This document shows positions 46,313-59,121 of a stretch of 64,000 nucleotides of DNA, in pieces. A model generated the notes under the pieces. The model was given only the letters and a program-made list of their open reading frames with translations. It did no database searches and was not told the origin of the DNA. Position 1 is the stretch's first letter; each line of letters begins with the position of its first letter. Made by a program: the position numbers and the translations under genes. Origin of the DNA: Ulota crispa (Eukaryota > Streptophyta > Bryopsida > Orthotrichales > Orthotrichaceae); contig OY987246.1 of the NCBI GenBank assembly GCA_963920765.1, positions 11,280,868 through 11,344,867 of the forward strand. The letters run 5' to 3'.

Positions 46313-47223
46313 CCCCTAAAGGACCAGACCCCTTTTTCAGCAACATAACGATTTTGGGTAGGTACCTGTGATTGGAGCTTTTCATATTTTAGGCTGCAAT
46401 CTTAATAGAATGTGGGCACAAGGTTTATCTTTCATATGCACTCAATTTCATGATATTTGAAATTATGATTATAAAGTTATGGCCTAATATGTTTTTTTTT
46501 TCACTAGACAGGTAGCCCGGGCAAATTTTTAAAATTTATCTTCTTCAAAAACAAAAATAAAAAAATAGGTTTAGGATATTTATGTGAATGTAGGAAGCTT
46601 TGAATCATTCCCTTTTGATCAATGAGATGAAAATTATGAGGAGTTTTTGCTTGCCGACAGTTATGGATTTTCTACTCTAAAATAAACTTTGAAGTCCATT
46701 ACTTTACTCAATCTTCAATATTTTGGAAAAAATTAAAACCAAAAGATATGAACTGTTTATTACAACATTACGACCATTGGGATTGGCATTTTTCATTTCC
46801 ATAAATAAATTCTTAACAATTTAGTGTTTTGAATCATTCTCCACTTATTTTTACTTACTAATTTTTTTCTACATGTTATACAATTCCAAATGATTTGAGA
46901 CTTTTTGACATGTACTTTACTTAGGTGGAATAAGGAATTTAGAGAAGTACCACCCACACGGCCTTTTTTCCTTAGGAATTTCACCTTCTAAAGGATAACT
47001 GCCTAGTTTTTCTCAAGATGATTTTGAATATTCAAACCATTCTATCTTCCAATCTGCGAGGTGAAAAACTTTGAAAAAAATTCCACAACTTTTGAAACTA
47101 TTCTTCTACAAGATCTTATGGTCACTTGTGCATAAAAGCGTTTTTGTTTTCAAATTTGGTTAATGCTCTAAAATGACAGTTTTGGAGAGTTTTTAGTGAA
47201 AACTTTGCTTGGTCCTTTAGGGG
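46313..47223. mobile_element. piggyBac-like non-autonomous element, family A copy 2 (inverted)
   Basis: 911 bp between perfect TTAA sites (46309-46312, 47224-47227). Ends CCCCTAAAGGACCAGACCCC and the complement TTGGTCCTTTAGGGG. The interior is the reverse complement of copy 1. Confidence 0.7.
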
Positions 47224-47227
47224 TTAA

Positions 47228-48456
47228 CATTAGCTGGCGTTATGGGTGATCAAGCACGCATGGATGATTGGATTCATTTATTTTTACATAGCATGAGAGA
47301 AAGTAAAAACCCTCTAAAAAGTTTCAAAATGACGATTTTGGCACTTTCATGTGAGTGCCCTTTGCTACTGCCATTGAGCATTTGCATAATGTGTCCAAAA
47401 GAGATTTCGTCATTGGGGGCCTAGCAAGGCTTTAGAGACTACAATATGTTGCATTGCTTTCTAAAATGGCTTGTCTTTCTATGCTATATTGTGGCAAGAA
47501 TTCAAAGCGCACTTTTAGGTGTACACTTCCAAAATATTTATTAAAAAAAATTCTCCATGTTCAAATCTAAAATCTTTTTTAATATAGTACTTTGGAAATT
47601 TGATTTGTAGGCATGGTCAAGATTTGATGCATCATTGAATTTCTTTCTTCCAAAGCTCCTCTCTTGTTAAGATTGTAGCGTGTATGCTTGATATTTGGCA
47701 GCATAATGATGCAAAAGAAGAATTCAAGCGAGAGAGATGTTGCTCCAAGTGGATTCAATGCACCATAAATTGCAAATGTTTTTCAAATATGGTAATACAT
47801 TAAAAAAAGGTTTTAATTTTTATTCATAAAAGACAAGATTATTATGATTAGTGTAAATGATAGGTACTAGTTGGAATGTATGTGTTCCATAGAAGTGTTT
47901 TGAATAATAAAATAGCCAGTGTAATTAAATAATGAGCAGACCAAAACTATTTTGTGACCAGAACCTTTAATCGTTAGGTTGCTTTGTAACTTCAAATCAA
48001 AGATGAGCAAATCCATTGAAGCAAAAAATAAAGTAGAGTAATATTGAAAAAATGAAGATGAAACTGTGAATTTAAACTAATAAACCATGAATGAGCTACA
48101 AAACTACAATTACTTCTCTTGTTATATAGAGAGATTCATAGGACTTATAAAGTACATTCTTTTTACTTCAAGCGAAATCAAAAGACGCTTTGAATGGATA
48201 AAAACTACAAACAAAGAACTTTGAGAGTTTGAGACCGATTTGACTTGCAAAATTGAGCCAATTTTAGTGAAATAAAAACAACAGTAAAGTGAGCCATGGT
48301 AAATTCTGCATTTTTATTCCAGTTTAGCAAGTTTTGAGTAAGCTTAGCTTCTGATGAAACAATTAGACATAATATTCTGCACTAGAATTGAAAGCTCCGT
48401 ACATTGATGTTGAGGGCCCAAATATTCAAATGTTTTAGTTGTTGAGAATTGAATTA
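47228..48456. other. AT-rich intergenic DNA, no gene
   Basis: No supported gene or repeat. Confidence 0.45.
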
Positions 48457-48785
48457 AGGTAGGAGGTTCTAAAAGCATATAGGCTCTAAAATGGTGCACC
48501 TTTTTAAATGTACTAAGTATGTTTGTACATGTTATTTTTCATATCCCTTCAACAATGTACAAGTAATGTACTATAACTTTGAGGAGGTGCAACATTTTAG
48601 AGCCCTATAGCCTTTCCACTTCAATATTTCATAACACAAAGCTTCAAAAAATATGAAACAACTTGGGTTAGATGTCAATTTCTCTTATCTTTCAAGGAAA
48701 GTTTATTGAAAATTATCTCATGAAGTTCCACCTCTCCAAAATTATGTTTCAACCCTCAGATGTCTCATTCATGAACCTCCTACCT
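48457..48785. mobile_element. TA-flanked MITE, family M copy 6
   Basis: TA on both sides; ends AGGTAGGAGGTTC and the complement GAACCTCCTACCT. Inner arms also invert (CTCTAAAATGGTGCACC). Directly followed by the family-J element. Confidence 0.7.
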
Positions 48786-48788
48786 TAA

Positions 48789-49290
48789 GGGAAAATTTCA
48801 CGGATACCTTCAAAGTTTGCAATATTTACATTGATATCCCTACTTTTTCAGAAATTACACAAATATCCTTGGACCATAATTTTTAAGCATTTATTTGTTA
48901 TGCTTGTACTTCCTTCATAACCAATTTTGAAAACAAGAATAGGGGTTTCAAATATGCCATTTAGCACCTAAATCGTGCACGTGAATAATATTTGTGAAAA
49001 ACAAGGACAAGTCAATTCGTGAACAAGCCATGACGACCTCTAGGAGATCATCATAGCGTATTCACCGAGGGAATGAAAACTCGTTTGCAAACATTCATTC
49101 ATCATTTTTTTGAGATATATGAAACCCATAATGTATTGAAACAACATACGCTCAAAACAAGACATGAAGTGGCATGCACAACTAAACAAACGCCTGAAAA
49201 TTTGATCCAAGGGTATTTGTGTAATTTCTGAAGAAGCATGGGTATCTATGTAAATATGTCAAACTGCCGGGGCATCCATGAAATTTTTCC
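48789..49290. mobile_element. Long-TIR element, family J copy 2
   Basis: Left arm GGGAAAATTTCACGGATACC and right arm the complement CCATGAAATTTTTCC, with the shared block TTCAGAAATTACACAAATA inverted in the two arms. About 500 bp, with an extra 190 bp in the centre relative to 1829-2146. Confidence 0.6.
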
Positions 49291-50180
49291 TTGAATCAAT
49301 AGGTCGACAAGGTAGAAGGACCAAGTGTTAAAGTGAATACCATTTATAAGGAACAAACCAAGGATTTGCATCATAAACATGGCAATGATTAGACAACCAC
49401 TATTCACACTCAACGTCACGAATTTGGACTGCACACACCCCCAAATTAATCAAAGCAGGCGCGTGATTGGTCATTGACATGACATGTCTTTGATACTTCA
49501 TAAGACGTTGGTATGTTTGATATGTGACCAATCATTCGCATATGTGTACTAACTAGTTTTAAAAAAAAACAGTTCATACAATCATACAAAATGTGGAGCA
49601 AAATCTTACAATTATTTTTTCTTTATGTGAACTCTCAATTGCTTTTTATTAGATTTCACGGCTTCGGAGTTTGTAGACATTCCAATCCTTGCTTCTTCAA
49701 GTTGCCTAATTTTTGAATTTACTTGCAAGTCTTTTTGGGTTTAGTCAAAGTGGAAATGATAAAAGATTCTTTATTTCTAAAGCAAGATTGGACAAGCACC
49801 TCTTAGAATTGGGTCCATAATAAACAAACAGAAAAATGAAAATCTTCTAACCTTGAAACTATTGTCAAATTTTATTCAAATACAATTGTGCTACTAAATT
49901 TTTAGTTGATCAACTTTGTAGACTAGGAGTGAAATCTTAATGTGATACAAGATTTGCTTTTAAGGTTTTGTATTGCTAAGACTTGAAGATCTTAATTTGA
50001 AGATTTTAAATCGTAGCTCCAATTTTGTATTCTTAAAAGTTTTGGACGTGAGATAAAGGTTTCCAATTGCATTTTTATAATGCGTGCTTAAGGCCGTAGG
50101 TGCTAGAATATTGGTTGAAACGGCCTCTAATTTTGATGACACTGACTTTTGTTGTCAGTTGGTCCTCCAATATTGCATTC
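49291..50180. other. AT-rich intergenic DNA, no gene
   Basis: No gene; a small inverted pair (GTGATTGGTCA and TGACCAATCA, about 49463 and 49525) lies here. Confidence 0.4.
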
Positions 50181-50388
50181 CAAGGGCATGGTTGGCACTA
50201 GGCACATCCTTGCCGAATCTTTGTCTACTTCAAAATTCAAGTTTAACAAATTAAGAACTCACTGAATATTCACAAACGTTCTCTTAGATTGGCTTTTCTT
50301 TTAGAACAAATATATAAATAGAACAAACTCTCTAAATTTTGGAATCTATATTCGGAGTTATCTTTTTTCAACCATGCCCTTGGAGTAC
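50181..50388. mobile_element. Probable small TIR element
   Basis: CCAAGGGCATGGTTGGCAC at the left and the complement CAACCATGCCCTTGG at the right. Single copy, TSD not identified. Confidence 0.45.
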
Positions 50389-50950
50389 AATACTCTCAAT
50401 AAAGTTTTGAACACTCCATGTCAGTAGATATCAAGGTCGGCGCTTAGAAAGACCAGTGGACATTTGGATAACAAATGTGGTGCTTTCAAAGAAAGAACCA
50501 TATAAAGAACTTCGACAACTACATGCTAACATGTCTTTCTAGCAACTAGGAGAATAGGGCTCAATCCGCAGCACATACATGCTTTTGGGATTAAACTTAC
50601 AGAGAAATTGCTTTGATTTTTTTATTGTCAAAAAGTGTAAGAGTTTAAGTGTTGACCATCAAGAGATTGAATTTGCAAAATTTGAATTTACATTTGAACT
50701 CAAATACTCTAATTTAGTTTACAACTACACAGGAGGATATATCCAACTCCAACATACAAAAGCAATTTATTATTTATACATTTATTTGTAAAAAAGGCTA
50801 AAAGTTTCCATCCTAGTCCCACAAACACGTATGTGTAATACACCAAGCTGAAGGAAAATCATAATAAGAAAAGATTCTATATATCCAAAAGATTCCCAAA
50901 ATCCAACTCCTATTCCTTGATTTCAAATCTAAAAGATAACATTTTAGTAA

Positions 50951-52672
50951 GGGGAAATTCCAAATAGGGGCATGAAAACGTAAAATATTACAGATAGGGG
51001 CGTAGTTTCGTAATAACTACAAAGAGGGGCATGATTTTTTTTAAAAGAATTTTTTGTAAAAAGGTTTTGGTTTGGACATTGGTTAATTTAGATACATCAC
51101 ATAAAATGTTAGCTAACTTCCAAAAAAAATTAAAGTTTCCAAAAATTGCCATCCCCTTTACTATAATTTCTTTATTTAGGCCTAAGGGGGTCACACCCCT
51201 TTACAATTGGATACCACCTACGCTAATGGGGTAATTAAATGGGGGGTATTTAAATTCTTTAAGGTGATTTTCCTCCCTTTCTTTAAATAAAAAAATACTT
51301 TAGTGTATTTTAGGGTACCCTATGCTTATTTCTAAATGGTTATATGACCTAATTTTTCAGACCCTATTTTTTTTACAAGTACAAAAGTATGATAAACAAA
51401 ACTTATGTGTATACAATTGGTTTATAGAAGACTTTGGCCCACAAGAAAATAGTGTAAGAATTTAACATATAGCAAGTCCCTCAAACCTTACTTACAAAGT
51501 AGCCTTCCTAAACCCTAACTCATTCCTAAAAATTCAGATTACCTTCAACCACATGCATACTCAAGAAACGGCAAATGACAAGCTTTGAAGCATTGAATCC
51601 TAAAATGAAGAAGAAAAGTGGAAAGGAAGAAAACCGGGCAGAGGACAACATGTAAGATTGAGTGTGAACCCGAGCTCTTACTGTCAAGAACTGCAAAAAG
51701 AACTGAGCAATAACGCCAACGTCCACCTCTGTTGTTGGCAAAGAAGATAAGAAATCCAACCTTGAACGTGCCAATGAAGAAAACAAATCCAACCCTGAAT
51801 GCAAACTCCACAAAGCTCACACTCCTGCGCTTGCAAGTACAACGATGTGAGGAAAATTCTGCAAGGAGGATGAGAAGCTTCAATTGTATAGCACCTCGCC
51901 GCCACTTCCAGCGCGTTAAGATAATCGAGGGAGAAAAAAATTGCAAACAACAAGAAATCAATCTCAAATTTGAGAATCCTAAGTGCCATCAATAGCAATG
52001 TTAAGCTTAGCATAAGAGCGTGTAAAGAAGCCAGCGTGTAAAGAATCCAATGTGCTTGCAAGTACAAACCCTACTCTTGAGATTTCACAATAATGCCAGC
52101 CTTTGCCAGCACTCCTAACCCTTCTTCAATTACCCTATAGCCTATTGCTAAACCCTAAACTGTTACACCCTAAAACCTGGACAAAAAAACAATTTTCATC
52201 CATATTGCTCATGAACTCTAAACCCTACACTCATCCTACTAAACTCTTTTAGGATAATCCTATAATTCTCACCCTTTTTTTTTCCAGTATTCTAAAATGG
52301 AGGATTATACACCACCCTATTTTACATATATTGAAGTAAGACATATTTTTCCAATGCTATGTTAAATCTAAAAAAGATATAAAATTTATCTCGATTGAAT
52401 AAAATTGATCCTATTTTTTATCTCACGTAGCTTACTAAAAATGGGAGAGTGACCCCCCCCCTCGAGATATAGGCTTGATTTGGAGAGATCTTTGATTTTT
52501 TTAGAAATTAGCTAACATTTAATGTGATATGTCTAACAACTAATGTACAAACCAAAAAAAATTACAAAAATTTACAATTCTTTTGAAATCATGCCCCTAT
52601 TTGTAATTATTTTGAAACTGCGCCCCTATTTGTAATATTTTACGTTTTCATGCCCCTATTTGTAATTTCCCC
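50951..52672. mobile_element. Mutator-like long-TIR MITE, family H copy 2, split by family I
   Basis: Perfect 9-bp duplication TTTTAGTAA at 50942-50950 and 52673-52681. Arms start GGGGAAATTCCAAATAGGGG and end TATTTGTAATTTCCCC. Both arms match 8529-8961; the centre is interrupted at 51182-52466 by a family-I transposon. Confidence 0.85.
51182..52466. mobile_element. Family I transposon copy 2, nested in family H
   Basis: Left end CTAAGGGGGTCACACCCC, right end GTGACCCCCCCCCTCGAG. Flanks ATTTAGGC (51174-51181) and ATATAGGC (52467-52474) form an 8-bp duplication with one mismatch; removing the element restores the family-H centre seen in copy 1. The interior differs from copy 1 and includes GC-richer DNA (51540-52060) with open frames on both strands but no recognisable domain, possibly captured sequence. 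Confidence 0.8.
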
Positions 52673-52681
52673 TTTTAGTAA

Positions 52682-53430
52682 TTGGTTACCCAAATTCTGG
52701 TCCTACTTTTCAGATAACCCATTTTCATTCTTGCAATGGAAGTTCCAATTTTGACGTCCCCTAACTTAGTGAATAGAGATTTACATGTGAAAGAGTTTGA
52801 TCAAAAGCAAAAGTTCTAATTAGGGCCTTCAAACATGAAATCTGTCCTTCGAACTTCTCACCTCACATGATTTTAGCGCACCAGTGAATTGTTTTTGTTG
52901 CCTCGCACGCGTAAAGTCTGAGGCACCCATGAGTTTGCAGAAGTTTTTGCGAAAATTTTTTTGGGATTTGAGGACGCAGGTGCATGAGCCCCGGAAAGAC
53001 ACAAAAGTGAGTTTCTGAAATTCACTTCTCATGTGAATCACATTAGGAGTGAAGTTTAGAAGTGAGTTGCGTCACGATTAACTTGTAAATTCACCAACGT
53101 AAATCCGCGAGTGAGTCACGTAAAAAAGTTTAAGTTTGAAGCCCCTATTCAAAGCCGTTGCTAGTGAGAAAACCAGAGCCTCTCCTTGTGCAGCTGCATG
53201 TTGTTTATTATTCCAAAAAGAGCAGGGCCACTACTACCAGGGCAGACTGCTGAGAACTACGTGGATCCATGCAATACGTTCGAGGAGCTCCGGGCTGACG
53301 TGCTAGGCTAAATTTCATATCTAGGCTACCTCATCACTGCCCGTCCAGTAGGAATACATGAAAAGCTCTTGTATCAGAGGTTTCCCAAAAGCTGGGGCTA
53401 ATGCAGGTCTTTTTACTTCTCTTTTTTTCG
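52682..53430. other. Intergenic DNA, no gene recognised
   Basis: Slightly GC-richer around 53150-53330 but without a supported frame; possibly a gene remnant. Confidence 0.35.
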
Positions 53431-53808
53431 GGCCCTTAGTGAATTTAGAAGCATTTATCATTGAATTTTCATCAGAATTACTATTTTTATTTGTAGAATA
53501 TAAAATTTGATATGATTGCCTTGAAAATAAAAATTCTATTTTAGAACTCAAAATGCAATATTCTTGAAGGAGAGAACATCATTAGTTTCCCAAAATAGTA
53601 AATTTTATTACATTAGCAAATATTGAAATGTTTGTTTATGAAAAATTCCCCTTGGCGGAATTTAACTTGGATTAACTTGATTCAAATTGGGTTGTAGAGT
53701 AGACTTGCTTTCCTATATGAAATTAATTTTCAAAAAAATATATTTTTTCATCTCAATTAGCCAAGAAAAAGGGCAACTACCAAAAATCCTCGATTGGGCG
53801 TTTAGAGG
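53431..53808. mobile_element. Partial copy of the 21599-22134 TTAA-type element
   Basis: Interior blocks (TTAGTTTCCCAAAATAGTAA, CCCCTTGGCGGAATTTAAC) and the right end GGGCGTTTAGAGG|TTAA match 21599-22134. No clear left end. Confidence 0.55.
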
Positions 53809-53815
53809 TTAACTT

Positions 53816-53935
53816 ACCCCTATGAGAACATGGAACATGACAAATGCTTTCTCAGCATTTGAAGTTGGCAAAAGGGAGCTTTTTAATGATACAAGAAATG
53901 TGTTTGATTTGGACGTTTTTAGAGGAACAAATTAA
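53816..53935. repeat. Fragment of a Stowaway-like element
   Basis: ATGGAACATGACAAATGCTT to ATACAAGAAATGTG resembles the inner right-end region of 57172-57913, without the terminal repeat. Confidence 0.45.
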
Positions 53936-53949
53936 ATATAACTTAAAAA

Positions 53950-54113
53950 GACTACCAAAATAAACCTAACAATTGGCCATATTTCAAAAATAGGCCTAGC
54001 AATTGGCCATATTTCAAAAATAGACTTGATAATTTTTCGAAAAAAAGTTGTCAAGTCTATTTTCGAAATATGGCCAACTGTCAAGCCTATTTTCGATATT
54101 CTCCCTATAACTT
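53950..54113. repeat. Fold-back repeat
   Basis: The left arm holds two direct copies of CAATTGGCCATATTTCAAAA; the right arm is their complement (TTTTCGAAATATGGCCAACT), with an inner GTCAAGTCTATTTTCG pair. It would form a hairpin of about 75-bp arms. Confidence 0.65.
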
Positions 54114-54974
54114 ATTACTGAAAGTAGAACTATTTATGAGCTTGTGCACCATCCAACTTACGACAGAATCTTTTTTATCATTGAAATGATTACTAACCTT
54201 TCTTAGAAGGTTTCAAATAGTTAATTTCAAATTATGCAGCTCATAATCTCCAAAAGGAACTGGGATCTAACTAAACTGTTGTAGACTTGTAGGGTGCATG
54301 ACGCCTGTAATCAACAATTTTCCAATTTGAGAATCTAGTCTACTGCTGTGTCAGGAAACAAGTTATCAAATATCAAAAACCATCATGATGAAGCTTGGGT
54401 TTTGTTCTTGTTATTGACTAAATTGCCTTTGAGCTTATGGGTAAGGTGGAAGCATGTATACCCAATAACTTAAGTGATTTTGCAACAAACTACAAAGAGT
54501 TTGGGGGTAATAAACATGTTTTTTTGTGGAGGAAGATAAGAAATATTGAGATTGCAAAATTTTCATAATTTCACTTGCAGAATTGAAACTAATGTGAATG
54601 TTTCAACCCAAAGCCAACCTCAAGGCTCATACAATTTTGATAATAGCCAAACTACTTTTGGTTTATAACTTACTATTTCACGTTGGGACATGTGGTATGA
54701 CTCAAGTGGTCCCAAAAGGACAGAAGAGCGTATTTCAAAGCACTTATCCAAGCTAAGATTGGAAATAGTGCACTCTATTGGTTGAATATGGGGCGTTGTT
54801 GGCTATGGGACCTTACATGAGTTGTGTTTTAGTATTTCTTTTGGCTGCATTAATTGTTGGTTTTTAAGTGTCATACATTATAATCCCAAATGCAAACACA
54901 TCAAACTTTGGTGTTTGTATTGATATTGTTTGATGAGCCCCATCTTGCACTAGTTTATTTTTTGAGGTGATGTA
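54114..54974. other. AT-rich intergenic DNA, no gene
   Basis: No supported gene or repeat. Confidence 0.4.
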
Positions 54975-55288
54975 AGGTAGCAACACCCACAACCATCATT
55001 GTATCCATAATAATTACCTCTAAAATCTTAGAAAATATGTGAAAGTGAATAGATGCAATTACAAGAATGTACAACATGTGAACATGAAACCTTAGTGTTG
55101 GTATTAGATACAATTGCAATTGACTCTTTAAAAATTCCCAACTTATTCTCATAGTATCTAAATAATACATTCAAAAGTGAAAACTCATCATTTTTTTCTT
55201 GCTAATAGGATCCTATAATTTGCTAGATGTTTATTAATGATCATCATGTTCAAAACCCTTAATTTGATAATTATGGGTGCTGCTACCC
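54975..55288. mobile_element. TA-flanked MITE, family M copy 7
   Basis: TA on both sides; ends AGGTAGCAACACCCACAACC and the complement TTATGGGTGCTGCTACCC. Matches 20062-20374 in the inverted orientation over most of its length. Confidence 0.7.
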
Positions 55289-57171
55289 TACCTACCGTAA
55301 TCTGTAGTTTTTGTACATCCTTGTCTAGTCTAACAAATGTTGGAACCAAAATAGTTCATAAAGTTCTTTGTTTTTTCAATGAAGATAAAATAGTGATTTG
55401 GCATCTCTTTTTAAGATTTTTATTGCTGATCTTGTCATCCAAATATTTTGAAGAATTTAGCAGGGCCATATTTTTTTGTGTAGAAAAAGGAATCCCACTA
55501 TAGAAATTGCCTAAGCAAATTAAAATCTTGGATAAGAATTTCTATGCAGTTTCAAAGATGTCCTTCTTGAAAATGTAACTTTTATTTGTTGGCAGGGGTC
55601 ATGAGCAGCCTAAAGGAAATCATAGTCAAACACAAATGGGCTCAAAATCCACAATCTTGAGCAATTTAAATTTACCTTTAAACTAATTTACTTGAGATGT
55701 TCTGCTAAGGACGCAAGATTCAAACTAAACTGTCAACCATAATTGATGATATAAATAATTTTAATCACCATTTGTTAAGCCTATTACCTTTCATAGATAG
55801 TACCGAAAATACCTTTATTGTCAACCATTTCCACCCCTCACCTAACTGCTTCTCACGTCATTTTCTCACACAATAAAGGATAAGAAGAGGAATAAAGATG
55901 GGATAGTTCTATGTGATGCGAAATTAAAGATGTGCTGGAGAATGTAAAATTGTACAAAACAAGATATACCACCTTAAAATTCAGAAAGTTTGATGATTTT
56001 ATGAGGCAAACAAAGTTACAATGCCAGTTACCATACAACAACTGGAAGACAATAGAATATGCATTGAAGGTGGAAAGGTGACTAAAATGAAGGTTGAAGG
56101 CCCGCAAACTTTTTCTTTTTTCAAGGATGATAGTTCTATGTGGCCATATGGTCCACAATTGCTATGTTGTGAACATGGAGAAATGACAAACTGCTTATAA
56201 ATGAGCAATTTTCTTTTCCAAGTATCCCGACAAATCACGTTCCAAAAAGAAATCCTTTTCCAAGTAAAAGCAATAAAAATAATCAAACTTTTATCTTAGA
56301 AAACTTGATTGATAACAGAAAATTCAAAATTATTGGCTAGCCCAGTTGTACCATATTTTGTATCATTAGTCCCTAGGGTCAAATTTGTCCTTTTATTTTA
56401 GAGTTGTGTGTATGCGTAGACTTCTTTTCCCCAATCTATTGGCAAAGGTACAGCGTACTTGCCAGCACATATAGAATGGTCACTTAAAATTACCAAAAGA
56501 AGTTTTTCTTAGTCTTTCTGAAAAGCAAGCTATATTGGTAAACCAGTAGGGGAGCAAATATTCTGAGGCGTTTTTGGAGGAGGAAACCATGGTCTTCTTA
56601 GGCAAAATCAATGTTTTCTCATTAGAAATCAAACAAGTTTTGAGCACCTAGTGAGGTGTAAAAAAGTGCAAACGTGGGCATTTTGTATAAGAAAACAAAG
56701 AAACTATAGTGAAAGATATCAATAAAATCTACAGTATAAGCAAAAAAAAATTGTAAAGAACTGTGCAAAATGTACCAAACTTAAATTTCCCGATTATGGA
56801 GTTATTCTGATTCAAAACACATCAATAATATCAGTTTCAATAAATCCTCAATATGCAATCAGGAGCTAGAGGACCTAGAATTTTAGCATTTTTGAATGAT
56901 ATTAGTATATGAGTTTGCACAGCTGGCCATGTGTGGCAGGTTTCACTAAAACTTACCTTACACTTACTGAGTTTAATATCTTGTTTTTGGGGCTAGGATA
57001 AATTAGATTTGCTATCTATGACAAGGGAAAAAGTAAAAATGTACTCTTGTTTTAAATTTGGTCATTTTAATTCCATTGTGGCTTCCCCATGCTGAATCGA
57101 GGTTTTTGAATCCAAATTTTAATTTTAAACTCTCAATTACAATCTCCAGATGGTAAATTTATAAACTCTTA
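55289..57171. other. AT-rich intergenic DNA, no gene
   Basis: Only short open frames without motifs; no repeat matched to the rest of the window. Confidence 0.45.
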
Positions 57172-57913
57172 CTCTTTCTGTCCCATTATAAAGCTCCAAA
57201 AACTTCTCCATGAGGGATTAACTGTCTTTTTAGTCATTATGCTAGTGACAAATGCATTCTAGAATCAATATACCACCTACCAAATATATGCAAAATTTCA
57301 ATTTTTTATGCTGCCATTTAGACACCTAAATTCCATGCAAAAAGTACAATATTTATGCATAGTTTGTCAAGGCTTCTGGCTCCTCATTATTTTAGTCTTT
57401 ATACAATGACACATGCATTCTAGAATTAATGCACCACCTACCAAATATATGCAAAATTGCAAGTCTTTATGTTGGTGTTTAGACATCCAAATTCCATGCA
57501 AAAAGTACCATATTTGTGCATGGTTTGTGAAGGTTGCGGGCTCCTCATTATTTTAGTCTCCGCACTAATGACACATGTGTTCTAGAATCAATATACCATC
57601 TACCAAATGTGTACAAAATCTTGAGCTGTGATGTTGCCATTTGGGCACCCAAATTCCATGCAAAAAGTACCATATTTGTACATGTTGCTAGCTCCTCATT
57701 ATTAATGATTTAAAGATTAGTAGCAACAATGGTACCTCATATGGGCAAGGCCAAGCTTGTTTGGAGAGGAAATCTCTTTAATTTTTTAACTCGCCCCCAT
57801 GATGTCATTGAACATGACAAACGTTTTTTGAGCAATTGAAATTAGCAAAAGGGATCTTTTTAGTGGGACAAAAACTATGCCTAATTTGGAGCTTTATATT
57901 GGGACAGAGGGAG
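57172..57913. mobile_element. Stowaway-like element copy 2 with three internal 161-bp repeats
   Basis: TA on both sides; ends CTCTTTCTGTCCCATTATAA and the complement TTATATTGGGACAGAGGGAG. Three tandem units start TGACAAATGCATTCTAGAAT near 57246, 57408 and 57569 (period 161-162 bp). Copy 1 (45415-45978) has two such units, inverted. Confidence 0.9.
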
Positions 57914-57985
57914 TACATCTTTTAGCATGTGAAATAGCAAAGTTTCTTCATCTTGGCTCAACAAACAAAGTGTGAAAGTAATTGA

Positions 57986-58104
57986 CCCCTAAAGGACCAA
58001 GTCATTTTTTTTGCCAAAATCATTGAAAATTGGGATGAGTGAGAAGGAACATATATATATACATATATATATATATACATATATATATACATATATATAT
58101 ATAC

Positions 58105-58202
<98 letters not shown>

Positions 58203-59041
58203 AAATCCAACCATGGGATCTTGCATTAGACTAGAAGAGGTACTTGTGGGAATAAAATCAGGTCATTTTAGATGGAGCATAGGGGGATATTTACATTTAA
58301 AGTGAAGGAAAAAGTTTTTTTCCTTACTGTTTGTAAATTCTAGAAGCCTTTGACCCCTCTTACATGAAAAAAATTGCTCTACCCAATGTTGTGCTTTTAA
58401 TTTACCATATAGGGGATCAAGTTAGGTATATGTGGGAGAATTTCAAATCAATTGGAACTATACAACAATACCGGAAAAAATTAGTAAGGTAAAAAGAAGT
58501 AGAGAATGAATCAAAACACTAAATTGTTAAGAATTTAATTATTGAAAAGAAAAATGCAAATTGCAATGGTTATAATGTTGTAATAAACAATCTACTTCCT
58601 TTGGTTTAGTTTTTTTTTCCAAAATATTGAAAATTGAGTAAAATAAAGGACTTCAAAGTTTATTTTAGAGTAGAGAATCCATAATTGCCCGCAAAAAAAA
58701 AACTCCTCATAACTTTCATCTTATTGATTGAAATGGAATGATTCAAAGCTTCCCTTGTATAAAAATAAATAAAGAACCAATTTCAAATTTGTAGTTTTAA
58801 AAAATATGAGTTTTAAAGAAGTTTTTGGGCTCCCTGGACAAGCAATCTTCCTCAAGTTTTCAGAAATTTTTGCATAACTTCTTTATCAAATGTCAGAATG
58901 AAGGAAAAATTAGATACCCACTTAGATCTTTGAACTTTCCATTGCCCACAAAAGTTTCAAAAAATCACACAAAGTAGTTTAGCCATAGGTACATGCCCAA
59001 AATCCCATTTGTCTCTTGAAGGGACAATGGTCCTTTTGGGG
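57986..59041. mobile_element. piggyBac-like non-autonomous element, family A copy 3
   Basis: Left TTGA|CCCCTAAAGGACCAAGTC and right GGTCCTTTTGGGG|CTAA, both one base off TTAA. Collinear with 42153-43066, except that about 45 bp after the first 60 bp are replaced by a large AT microsatellite. Confidence 0.65.
58051..58200. repeat. AT microsatellite
   Basis: 150 bp of ATATAT with ACATAT interruptions in the first half, inside the family-A element. Open frames reading Tyr-Ile repeats on both strands are artefacts. Confidence 0.97.
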
Positions 59042-59121
59042 CTAAGTCCAATGCAAGTTTTAGTATGCTCAATGTGCAGCTATTGCAACTTACCTTAAAA
59101 ATTCTATGCAAAATAGTGCTA

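Noticed and set aside
51526-52067. Open frames on both strands within the family-I element as a transposase
   Set aside because: No DDE or zinc-finger motif, and the frames overlap in several phases without splice support.
57989-58305. Tyr-Ile repeat proteins on both strands
   Set aside because: Translations of the AT microsatellite.
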